Below are positions 8,513 through 16,270 of a DNA stretch of 64,000 nt, in pieces. Each line of letters opens with the position of its first letter. Position 1 is the stretch's first letter. The stretch comes from Myxococcales bacterium. Its GTDB lineage: Bacteria; Myxococcota_A; Polyangia; Polyangiales; Polyangiaceae. The notes under the pieces were generated by a model, which saw only the letters and a list, made by a program, of their open reading frames with translations, did not search any database and had not been told where the DNA came from. The stretch lies in contig JAEUKE010000276.1 in assembly GCA_016794345.1 (NCBI GenBank), forward strand, positions 1 through 64,000, given 5' to 3'. The translations under genes and the position numbers were made by a program.

Positions 8513-10390
8513 TCAGTGACCGCCGCCTTTTCCGGGCTTTGCGTTCCAGATGCGCAGGCAGAGCAGGAACCCGCCGACCGCAAACGGGACGAGGAACGGG
8601 GGCCACCAGCCCCAGCCGTATCTTTCGCTCGAGGTGAGGAAGCCGAGCGAGATGCTCTGGAGCGCCGTGCCCAAGTACACGAAGCCGTCGATCATGCCGA
8701 CCGCCGTCGCGGCCGCCTTGCGACCGCCGAAATCCATCGTGGCGGTGCCGGAGAGGACGCCGTGGGTCCCGATCACACAGAGGCTGATGAGGAACACGAT
8801 GAGCCCCATCCAATACGGGCTCATGGGGAGCACCGGCCGCTCGGCCAGGAGGCGCTTGTCACCCGCCCTCATCTTCGCCTTCGGATCGATGAGCTCGAGC
8901 TCCACCGTCTTGCCGTCGCGCTCGACCGTCGCCGGGATGGTCTTCTTCTCCGGGTCGGGCGTCTGCGGGAGCTTGGCGGAGCACTTGCACTGTTCCGGGT
9001 CCCACCCGGAGCACTCGCAGGCGGCAGGCCAGCACGCGACCGCCGAGGTCACGTCCGCCCACTCGTCGACCTTCTTGCCGGCGATGCTGACAATCTTGTC
9101 ACCGACGAGGAGGCGCGCGGTTGCAGCCGGCTCGGGCTTCCCTTCAGGCACCGGCGCCATCTCGGCCACCTGAGCCGGGGGCGCCGAGAGGACGAAGATC
9201 ATCCCCACCGAACAGAGCGTGAGGAAGCCGTAGAGGCCGGCGGCGGTGGGACCGCGCCGGCTCTGGAAGAACAGATCGCTCACCCAACCGGCGACGTTGC
9301 CGCCGATGACGCCAGCCACCATGAGGATGCCGCCCCAGCCGCCCTGGAAGAAGGGCGCGAGGAACGCGAGCGACCCGAAGACGATGAGGTAGCCGCGCCG
9401 CTGGCCCTGCACCTGGCGCGCGAGGAGGAAAGAGACGGCCGCCACCGCGAACATGACCAGGATGAGCCACACGCGGTCCCACGAGCCCTGCATCAAGAGG
9501 TGGCTCTTCGGCAGGACCCACACCTCCTTCGCGTAGATCGGGAACCAGTGCATGACGCCGTTGCGCAGCACGCCGGTGCAGAACTCGATGAACGCGACCG
9601 TGAGGATGATGGGGTTCGTGAAGAGGCGCTTGAAGATCTCCTTCGTGGGAACGGGCGTCTGGCTCGTGTCGCCGCTCGAGGCATCGCCGGTGTCGAAGTC
9701 CTTCAGGCCGGCCTGCGCCGGGCGATCGCGGAGCAGGAACACCTCGACGATGCCGAACACGAAGAGCAGCGCCGCGGGCGCGACGAACACGACCCACTGC
9801 ACGCGGTCGCCCCAGCTCTTCTCCACGAGCTCCAGCAGCCAGCCGTTGACGGTGAACGCGAGGAAGATGCCGCTCGAGATCATCGTCCCGAAGATCCCCG
9901 AGAAGCCGCCGCGCTCGCGGACGTGGAACCAGTGCGCGTTGACCTTGACGATCGAGACCGCGCCGAAGCTCTGGAAGTACATGTTCGCGGCGTAGAGCAC
10001 GCTGAACGTCATGGCGATCGACGTCTCCCCGCCGCCGCCGCAGGCCTTGGCGCCGGCCGCGAGCACGTCGCGCAGGTAGACGCCCATCCCGAAGTTCGCG
10101 GCCGCGGCGCCGAAGGCGGCGAGGAGCATGCCTCGTTTGCCGCCGATGCGATCGATGAGCGGGCCGTTGAAGAGGAACGCAAACGCGTAGACGATCGTGC
10201 CCGCGCCGAAGATGAGGCCGAAGTCCTCCTTCGTCATGAGCTGGGTCTTGCCCAGGGAGGTCTGCGCGACCGTCAGGTTGTACCGCCCCATGTAGAGGAG
10301 CGCGTACGTCAGACCCATCGGGAACCAGTTCCAGAACCGCCGGAGTCGGAACTCGAACGTGTGGTCGACCGGGGATGCGGAGGCGGCCAT
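8513..10390 (-). CDS. MFS transporter with a PDZ-like periplasmic insert
   Basis: A 625-residue major facilitator protein resembling the organophosphate/glycerol-3-phosphate:Pi group (N-terminal RFWNWFPMGLTYALLYMGRYNL; GGKRGMLL). About nine helices precede residue ~403 and three follow ~528. Between them lies an extra ~120-residue segment with PDZ-like pieces (LLVGDKIVSIAGKKVDEWADV; TVERDGKTVELEL) and five clustered Cys (453, 458, 460, 468, 470). By helix count this loop faces the periplasm, where the Cys could form disulphides. Normal family length is about 430-450. Substrate unknown. Confidence 0.8.
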   Translation of the reverse strand: MAASASPVDHTFEFRLRRFWNWFPMGLTYALLYMGRYNLTVAQTSLGKTQLMTKEDFGLIFGAGTIVYAFAFLFNGPLIDRIGGKRGMLLAAFGAAAANFGMGVYLRDVLAAGAKACGGGGETSIAMTFSVLYAANMYFQSFGAVSIVKVNAHWFHVRERGGFSGIFGTMISSGIFLAFTVNGWLLELVEKSWGDRVQWVVFVAPAALLFVFGIVEVFLLRDRPAQAGLKDFDTGDASSGDTSQTPVPTKEIFKRLFTNPIILTVAFIEFCTGVLRNGVMHWFPIYAKEVWVLPKSHLLMQGSWDRVWLILVMFAVAAVSFLLARQVQGQRRGYLIVFGSLAFLAPFFQGGWGGILMVAGVIGGNVAGWVSDLFFQSRRGPTAAGLYGFLTLCSVGMIFVLSAPPAQVAEMAPVPEGKPEPAATARLLVGDKIVSIAGKKVDEWADVTSAVACWPAACECSGWDPEQCKCSAKLPQTPDPEKKTIPATVERDGKTVELELIDPKAKMRAGDKRLLAERPVLPMSPYWMGLIVFLISLCVIGTHGVLSGTATMDFGGRKAAATAVGMIDGFVYLGTALQSISLGFLTSSERYGWGWWPPFLVPFAVGGFLLCLRIWNAKPGKGGGH

Positions 10391-10448
10391 GGGGCCGGCA
10401 CCTTAGTCCGGGTCTTCGTCCGGGTGCGCGCCGAAAACGCCGGCTCGC

Positions 10449-11477
10449 CTAGTTCCCGACCACCGCGCGGTGCAGCGCGACCGGCTCTCCCTGATCGTTC
10501 GTGAGCACCGTGGCCGCGATCTCCGGGTCTGTCGGGACGATGGTGACGGGCTCACCCACCATGGAGAGGGGCGAGAGGAGGCCGACGGCTAGCGCATCCG
10601 TCCAGTCCGAGACGAGCAGATCGCCAGGGCTCGTCTCGGCCATCGTCACGCCTGGAAGGAGCCCCGAGTCGTCCAGGAAGTCGTGGACGAGGCCGAGGCT
10701 CTTCGGTGTCGGAATGGTGACGATGATCCCGCCGTCGTCGAAGAACGAATCGAGCGACCCGCCCAGCGCTGCCGCCATGGCCGGGACGTCGCTCTGCCGC
10801 CCGAGTGAGCTTCCGAGCACGACGAGGACGTCGACCTGGCTCCCGCCCACCGCCGCCGGGACGTCGGCCGCCTTCACGGTCGAGTACGTGAAGGCGCGGC
10901 CGCGCGCGCTCGCCTCCGCCGCGACGAGATTCTCGATGTAGGCCGGCGCCGGGCCGAACGTCGGCGGCTTGAGGCCGACGACGCGGACGGGGTTTCCGCC
11001 GTGCAGGAAGACGGCGTTGCCGAGCACGCGCGAGATCTGGCTGTTCGGTGGCGTGCTGCGGAAGTCGAGCCCAAGCACTACGACGTGTCCGGCCGGACCG
11101 CCGATGCAGACGCCTTCTTCACAGATCAGCGACGGGCAGACGAGCCCGCAGGCGCCGCAGTTGTGCTCGTCGGTGTCCAGGTCGACGCAGTCGGGGCCAC
11201 AGCTCGTGAGCAGCCCACAGTCGATGCCGCCGCCCGAGCCGCCTTGCCCCGAGCCACTCCCCCCGCTACCGGACGCGCCACCCGCGCCGGTGCCGTCGGC
11301 CCCTCCGGGACCAAGGTCGTCGCCGCCGGCGCCGCCTTCTCCGGCCTGAGCCTCGACCACGCAGGAGCTACCGCGTTGCGTGTACCCCTCGAGGCATTTG
11401 CCACCGACGAGGAAGCCGTCGCACGCCACGTTTGCCGCGAGCAGGAGGAGGAAGCCTCCGAGCCGCTTCTCGATCAC
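10449..11477 (-). CDS. Secreted/lipoprotein with Gly-rich linker
   Basis: A 342-residue protein. The start GTG 11477 has an excellent AGGAGG Shine-Dalgarno and overlaps the stop of the OmpA gene (GTGA), so the two are translationally coupled. The N-terminus FLLLLAANVACDG looks like a lipoprotein signal. A Gly/Ser linker (about 50-85) and a Cys cluster (CGLLTSCGPDCVDL, HNCGACGLVCP) precede a ~220-residue globular domain starting HVVVLGLDF, with VDVLVVLGSSLGR and FFDDGGIIVTIPTPKSLG. The domain resembles nothing recognised with certainty. It probably works with the OmpA/TSP3 protein in the outer envelope. Confidence 0.78.
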   Translation of the reverse strand: MIEKRLGGFLLLLAANVACDGFLVGGKCLEGYTQRGSSCVVEAQAGEGGAGGDDLGPGGADGTGAGGASGSGGSGSGQGGSGGGIDCGLLTSCGPDCVDLDTDEHNCGACGLVCPSLICEEGVCIGGPAGHVVVLGLDFRSTPPNSQISRVLGNAVFLHGGNPVRVVGLKPPTFGPAPAYIENLVAAEASARGRAFTYSTVKAADVPAAVGGSQVDVLVVLGSSLGRQSDVPAMAAALGGSLDSFFDDGGIIVTIPTPKSLGLVHDFLDDSGLLPGVTMAETSPGDLLVSDWTDALAVGLLSPLSMVGEPVTIVPTDPEIAATVLTNDQGEPVALHRAVVGN

Positions 11478-12874
11478 TTCGCCTCCTTTCGTCTCGTGAG
11501 GATCTCGAACTCCACGCGCCGATCCTCGGCGTCGGACCGAGTATCCGCCGCGTGCTCGCGAGGTTTGTTCTTGCCGTAGGCAGCGACCCGGAGGCGCTCG
11601 GAGGGGATCCCCTTGCGGAGCAACGCGTCGCGCACGGAGAGGGCGCGCGCGGTCGACAGCTTCAGGTTGTAGTCGTCGGTCCCGGTGCGATCGGAGTGGC
11701 CGGAGACCTGCACGCACGCGTACTCCGGGTGCTCCACCAAGAAATCAGCGATGCGCGCGACGAGCGGGACGCTCGCGTCCGTAATGACGGCGCTGTCAGT
11801 TGCGAAGTGCACGACCTCGTCGAGCACGATGTGCGACCCCGTGACGTGCAGGTCCTTCGTGTCGGGGCAGCCGTCTTCGTCGCGGATGTCGTTCTTCGTC
11901 TCCGACTCGTCGGGACACGAGTCGAACGCGTCGGCGACGCCGTCCTTGTCGTTGTCCGGCTCCGGGCAGCCATCTTCATCCTGAAAGCCGTCTTTGTCCT
12001 CGGCCTCGTAGGGACACTGGTCGACGCCCTCGATGACGCCGTCGTGATCGTCGTCCACGTCGGGACAACCGTCGTCGTCGTACCGGCCGTCCTTGTCCTC
12101 CGGCTCGTTGGGGCAACGGTCCGCCTTGTCGAGCAACCCGTCCTGGTCGTTGTCGGGGTCGGGGCAGCCGTCGAGATCGGACCACCGGTCTTTGTCCTCG
12201 GGGTCGTTTTCGCAGGCGTCGGTCTTGTCGGGGATGCCGTCGCCGTCTCGGTCGGGCGGCGGCCCCGCCGGCTCGGGCGCGCCGAAGCGGCTGGGCGGAG
12301 CGAAGGTCCCCGACAATCCGAAGACGGCGATTCGCGCGTCTTCCGGGCGCAGGCTCTCGGCGTCGGGCTCGACGACCTGCACGAAGCCGACGAAGGGCCC
12401 CGCGCTGAAGATCTCGGACATGACGTCCCAGCCGAGGCTCGTGCGGAGCGCAGGGCGGATCGCGTCGCCGGTGAGCGCGCCTCCGACGCCCGCGGAGATC
12501 CACAGACCGTCGAGATCGAAGGCACCGCTGCGCGACGCCACGGTCGCGAGCGGCCGCAGGCGCGGACCCACGGTGGAGAACCCGGCCACGCCGACGTCGG
12601 TTGGCGCCACGCCGGGCGCCGTCGGCTCCGAGCCGCCGTCGCTCATGACCATCGCCCCGACCGCGAGCTCCACTCCGACCACCGAGTGGAACGAGACCTC
12701 CGGCACGAGCGCGCCGGTGCCTCCCCACCCGAACTGCTGGGTCTTCTCCTCGCCCACTGGGTGGGCGGCGGCGGCCTCGACGTGCATGGCAAACGCCGGG
12801 TCCGCCGACGCCGTCGCTGCGCGCGACGCGCCCAGCGCAGCAAGGATCGGAAAGAGCCGACGAGGGAGTCCCAC
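11474..12874 (-). CDS. OmpA-family protein with thrombospondin type 3 repeats
   Basis: A 466-residue exported protein with a signal peptide ending near ASA-D (about 24), then a beta-rich domain (25-195). Residues ~208-340 hold Asp-rich calcium-binding TSP3 repeats (DRDGDGIPDKTDAC, DNDQDGLLDKADRCP and others). The C-terminal OmpA-like domain (~345-460) has the peptidoglycan-binding signature SGHSDRTGTDDYNLKLSTARA and DRRVEFEI. It is predicted to tether the outer membrane to peptidoglycan, with calcium stiffening the linker. First gene of a two-gene coupled operon with the lipoprotein at 10449. Confidence 0.9.
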   Translation of the reverse strand: MGLPRRLFPILAALGASRAATASADPAFAMHVEAAAAHPVGEEKTQQFGWGGTGALVPEVSFHSVVGVELAVGAMVMSDGGSEPTAPGVAPTDVGVAGFSTVGPRLRPLATVASRSGAFDLDGLWISAGVGGALTGDAIRPALRTSLGWDVMSEIFSAGPFVGFVQVVEPDAESLRPEDARIAVFGLSGTFAPPSRFGAPEPAGPPPDRDGDGIPDKTDACENDPEDKDRWSDLDGCPDPDNDQDGLLDKADRCPNEPEDKDGRYDDDGCPDVDDDHDGVIEGVDQCPYEAEDKDGFQDEDGCPEPDNDKDGVADAFDSCPDESETKNDIRDEDGCPDTKDLHVTGSHIVLDEVVHFATDSAVITDASVPLVARIADFLVEHPEYACVQVSGHSDRTGTDDYNLKLSTARALSVRDALLRKGIPSERLRVAAYGKNKPREHAADTRSDAEDRRVEFEILTRRKEAK

Positions 12875-12915
12875 GTCCGTGGGGACGGCGCGAACAAGCC
12901 GCGCCTTAAGACCCC

Positions 12916-14478
12916 TCAGCCGAGGATGCGGCTTCCCCAGCCTGGCTCGGCGATCTTCTTCACGGCGGCGTCGACGCGGGCGGCCGCCATCTTCCCCGAG
13001 AGGAGGCAGGGCGCGACGCCGTGTCCGAGCACGCCGCTGCCGGCCAGAAAGAGGTTGGGCAACCAGGTCTTGCTCTCGAACCGGAACGGGCCCCAGAAGT
13101 GTGGGGTCGAAGCGGGCCCGTACGCCCCGCCGTCGACGGCGCCGACCCAGGAACGGAACGCCAGGGGAGAGGCGGACTCACACACCTCGACATCTCCGAC
13201 GAGCCCGGGGAAACGTGCGTCCAGCGCCGCGAGCATCTGCTCTTCGATGCGTTTCTTCAGATCTTCGTAGCGGCCGCCACGCGACGCCGCGTGGGCGGCC
13301 TCGAACGGAGCGAAGCGCTGGTACGGAACGAAGGTGAGGACCTCGAGCGTGGAGCAGCCCTTGGGCGCGAGCGCGCCGCTGTCGTCCTTGAGCGAGCCCG
13401 GCGAGAGGAACAGCGCCGGGTCGTCCGGGAGCTCGCCGCGAAGCTGCGGCGCATACGCCGCCTCGACGTCCCAGCTCGGGTAGCTCCAGACGTTGAAGCG
13501 GCCCATCTTCCTCTCGCGAATGTCGCGCTTCATCCCGAGGAAGAGCAGGAAGGGCGCGAGCGACGACGTTACCTCCCCGAGCTTCTTCATGACCCGCCGC
13601 GGCGCTGACGGTCCGCCCTCGATCCAATCGAACGTGACGCGTGGGTCGACGTCGGACACGACGTAGTCCGCCTCGATGCGCTCACCGCCCTCGAGCTCGA
13701 CCGCGACGACGCGGCGCGCGTTGGCGTGGAGCTTCACCACCTTGGCCTCGGTTCGGATCTCAACGCCGAGCGTGCGGGCCCGGTCGACGAAGGCGTCACG
13801 CAGGGTGGCGCTGCCGCCTCGTGGGAAGAACGCGCCATCCGCGTAGTGTGCGAGGAGCTCGAGGACCACGACGGCCGACGCGCGCGAGGGCGGGAGCCCG
13901 TCGTCGCCGATGGGCGCGGAGAGCACCGCGCGCAGTCGGGGGTCTCCGACGAGGTGATCGAGCAGCTCCGCGTACGACGATCGAGACCAGCGGAGCACGG
14001 AGGGCAGGTTCAGGAGCGCGGAGGCGACCATGCCGGGCTCGCGATCGCCGACGCCGAGGTGCATGAGGTCGCGCACGCCGCGGACCATGGAGAGAAAATC
14101 GCAGATCTCGAGATCGCTGGCCGGGAACGCGCGTGCGAGCTGCTCGCGGAAGGCCTCGAGCCCACGCGGCATACGCACCTCCAGGTCGGGGAACCGGAAC
14201 GCGTCGAAGCCTGTCGGATCGAGCTCGGTGAAGAGCGCGTCGGTGTCGAGGCCGATCGGATCGAGCACGCTCCGCACGATGCCCCCCGGACCACACGAGC
14301 CGACGTAGTGGACACCCGGATCGAACCCGTAGCCCTCGCGACGGAAGCCGCCGAGGAGCCCGCCCGGCTTCCGTGCCTGCTCCAGCGCCAGGACGTCGAA
14401 TCCCTCCTTCGCCAGGTAGACGCAGGCGGCGAGGCCCCCTGCTCCCGTACCGATGACGACCACGCGCGGGTTGGACAT
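12916..14478 (-). CDS. FAD-dependent oxidoreductase of the CrtI/phytoene desaturase type
   Basis: About 520 residues. The dinucleotide-binding motif VVVIGTGAGGLAACVYLAKEG stands directly after ATG 14478, so this start is preferred over the ATG at 14526. It continues with ALEQARKPGGLLGGF as in carotenoid desaturases, carotene isomerases and retinol saturases, and ends with a C-terminal FAD segment (NLFLAGSGVLGHGVAPCL). No carotenoid genes lie nearby, so it may act on another polyene or lipid. Single gene, divergent from the DUF4336 gene. Confidence 0.82.
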   Translation of the reverse strand: MSNPRVVVIGTGAGGLAACVYLAKEGFDVLALEQARKPGGLLGGFRREGYGFDPGVHYVGSCGPGGIVRSVLDPIGLDTDALFTELDPTGFDAFRFPDLEVRMPRGLEAFREQLARAFPASDLEICDFLSMVRGVRDLMHLGVGDREPGMVASALLNLPSVLRWSRSSYAELLDHLVGDPRLRAVLSAPIGDDGLPPSRASAVVVLELLAHYADGAFFPRGGSATLRDAFVDRARTLGVEIRTEAKVVKLHANARRVVAVELEGGERIEADYVVSDVDPRVTFDWIEGGPSAPRRVMKKLGEVTSSLAPFLLFLGMKRDIRERKMGRFNVWSYPSWDVEAAYAPQLRGELPDDPALFLSPGSLKDDSGALAPKGCSTLEVLTFVPYQRFAPFEAAHAASRGGRYEDLKKRIEEQMLAALDARFPGLVGDVEVCESASPLAFRSWVGAVDGGAYGPASTPHFWGPFRFESKTWLPNLFLAGSGVLGHGVAPCLLSGKMAAARVDAAVKKIAEPGWGSRILG

Positions 14479-14597
14479 GAGGCGATGGCGTGCGAGGTGC
14501 GTGCCACCGCGCCGACCGCCGTTCACGCGGAGAAGGTCGAAGCCGAGCGCAATCGGTGCGGGCGCCGCCGGGCTCGGCCGGCACCACGTTCGCGAGT

Positions 14598-15317
14598 ATG
14601 CTCCCCGCGATGGGCGACACGAGCTGGCGAGTCCTCCCGCACCGACCGATCGAGAAGCTGGAAGAGAACCTGTGGCGCGTGGAGGGAGACCTCGAGGGGA
14701 TGCCCCTCAAGCGGGTCATGACCGTCGCCAGGCGCTCGGACGGAGGTCTCGTGATCCACAACGGCATCGCGCTCGAGGAGGACGCGATGCGCGAGATCGA
14801 GCGCTTCGGCGAGCCGGCGTTCCTCGTGGTGCCGAACGGCTACCACCGGATCGACGCCGGGCGCTTCAAGGCGCGCTACCCGAAACTGAAGGTCGTCTGC
14901 CCTCGCGGCGCGAAGAAAAAGGTCGAGCAGGTGGTCCCGGTCGACCTCGACTACGAGATGTACCCCCAGGACGATGCCGTCGGGCTGCGCACGCTGGAGG
15001 GTTTCGGCGAGGCCGAGGGCGTCATGACGGTCAAGTCATCGAGCGGCACGTCGATCGTCCTCAACGACGCCCTCTTCAACATGCCTCACCTCACCGGAGC
15101 ACACGGATTCGTGTTGAAACACGTGACCGGCTCGAGCGGTGGGCCCAAGGTCTCGCGTATCGCCCGCTGGTTCATCATCAAGGACAGCCGCGCGTTCCGC
15201 GCCGAGCTCGAGCGGCTCGCCGACATTCCCGACCTCGTCCGCGTGATCGTGTCGCACCACGAGACGATCTCGGACGACGCGCCGGGCACGCTCCGGCGCG
15301 TCGCCGCCACGCTCTGA
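14598..15317 (+). CDS. DUF4336-like (metallo-beta-lactamase-fold) protein
   Basis: About 239 residues. It matches the look of DUF4336 proteins, relatives of the metallo-beta-lactamase fold: ENLWRVEGDLEG, RVMTVARRSDGGLVIHNG, FLVVPNGYHRIDAGRFKARYP and VIVSHHETISDDA near the end. The classical HxHxDH metal motif is not seen, so a hydrolase activity is doubtful. ATG 14610 is an equally possible start. It is cytoplasmic. A TGAC-N6-GTCA palindrome at 15025-15038 is, unusually, not in the Asp-x-x-Val reading phase. Confidence 0.72.
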   Translation: MLPAMGDTSWRVLPHRPIEKLEENLWRVEGDLEGMPLKRVMTVARRSDGGLVIHNGIALEEDAMREIERFGEPAFLVVPNGYHRIDAGRFKARYPKLKVVCPRGAKKKVEQVVPVDLDYEMYPQDDAVGLRTLEGFGEAEGVMTVKSSSGTSIVLNDALFNMPHLTGAHGFVLKHVTGSSGGPKVSRIARWFIIKDSRAFRAELERLADIPDLVRVIVSHHETISDDAPGTLRRVAATL

Positions 15318-15332
15318 CGGCTACCCCGTCAG
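15314..15332. terminator. Hairpin built from the two convergent stop codons
   Basis: CTGACGG, loop CTACC, CCGTCAG: a 7-bp stem. The plus-strand TGA (15315-15317) lies in the left arm and the minus-strand stop (15329-15331) in the right arm. It could serve both transcripts. There is no T-tract. Confidence 0.5.
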
Positions 15333-16222
15333 CAGGCGTATTCGCAGTACCAGATCGAGTCGATGCAGGTCGGCTGCCCGAGACACTGGGGCGCCATCTC
15401 GTCGCAGGGTGGCACCGGGTCGACGCAACCCGGCATCGCGCACTCCTCGACACACGTCCACTGGCCGTACATCGGGTCGCAATACGGGTAGGCGATGCAG
15501 TCCGCGGCGGTGGGAAGGCAGTCTTCCGGCGGCGGGATCATCGAACACGGGTCGCAGTTGGTGATGCACGCCCAGTTGAAGCCGTCGCAGTAGGGCTCCG
15601 CCCAGCAGTTGGGGATCCCCGGATCCGGGCAGGGCTCCGGCTGGGACTGGCAGCCGTCACAGATGAGGTCCCCGCACGACCAGGCCAGGCCGTCGCAGTA
15701 CGGTCCGGTGAAATAACAGCCGAGCGGTGCCTCCGGACAGACGGGGATGCCCGTGTCGCCGTTGCAGTTGCAGTCGAAGGAGCAGTCCCACTCGCCGTCC
15801 ACGCAGATGGGATCGCTCACGCACCCCACGATGGCGGGCGCCGAGCACATGACCGGCGGGTCGTTGCACGGGAGCGGACAAGCCATCTTCGTGCAGCTGA
15901 CGGTTCCGTCAGGAAGACAGGTGCACGTGTTGCAGCCGTCTCCCGCGGCGAAGGTGGAGTCGAACGGCGCGAGGTCGGGGGTGCCTTCGACCACGCAGCC
16001 GCAGGCCTTCCGGGTGCAGGTGACCGTCCCGTCCGCGTTGCAGCTGCAGGTGTTGCAGCCGTCGCCAGCCGGGATGGCCTCGTCGCCTGCCTTGTACGAA
16101 GCGCCGTCGACGGAGCACTCCTCGAAGCCGAGGAGCACGTCTACCGTGCACCCGCCCAGGCCGGTCATGAACGCCGCGCCAGCCAGGAGGAGGACAGCCG
16201 AGCCTTTCACCACACGAATCAT
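15329..16222 (-). CDS. Cys-rich lipoprotein with VWC-like repeats
   Basis: About 297 residues from ATG 16222, which has GGGAG six bases upstream. The lipoprotein signal ends MTGLGG-C. Two repeats with GDGCNTCSCNADGTVTCTRKAC and GDGCNTCTCLPDGTVSCTKMAC resemble von Willebrand C/pacifastin-type disulphide units. The rest repeats a pattern of Cys-Pro-rich blocks ending in WxC (EWDCSFDC, AWSCGDLICDGC, WACITNCDPC). It is a surface-anchored, disulphide-rich protein of unknown role. It lies 48 bases downstream of the NtrC-like regulator on the same strand and may share its transcript. Confidence 0.8.
   Translation of the reverse strand: MIRVVKGSAVLLLAGAAFMTGLGGCTVDVLLGFEECSVDGASYKAGDEAIPAGDGCNTCSCNADGTVTCTRKACGCVVEGTPDLAPFDSTFAAGDGCNTCTCLPDGTVSCTKMACPLPCNDPPVMCSAPAIVGCVSDPICVDGEWDCSFDCNCNGDTGIPVCPEAPLGCYFTGPYCDGLAWSCGDLICDGCQSQPEPCPDPGIPNCWAEPYCDGFNWACITNCDPCSMIPPPEDCLPTAADCIAYPYCDPMYGQWTCVEECAMPGCVDPVPPCDEMAPQCLGQPTCIDSIWYCEYAC
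15897..15912. repeat. Palindrome CTGACGG-TT-CCGTCAG inside a coding region
   Basis: The best example of a TGAC-N6-GTCA family found 11 times in the window. Here the arms are perfect over 7 bp. In the coding direction it spells CCT GAC GGA ACC GTC AGC, with CCT and GGA as uncommon codons for this DNA. Confidence 0.6.
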
Positions 16223-16270
16223 GCCCGCTCCCACGGGCTTTGATCAGCCAAAGTCGCGGGAGGCGCGCGG

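Noticed and set aside
14485..14505. A second sigma-54-like promoter (TGGCAC-N5-TCGCA, minus strand)
   Set aside because: The -12 part has TCGC instead of TTGC, and the predicted start would fall inside the flavoprotein gene.
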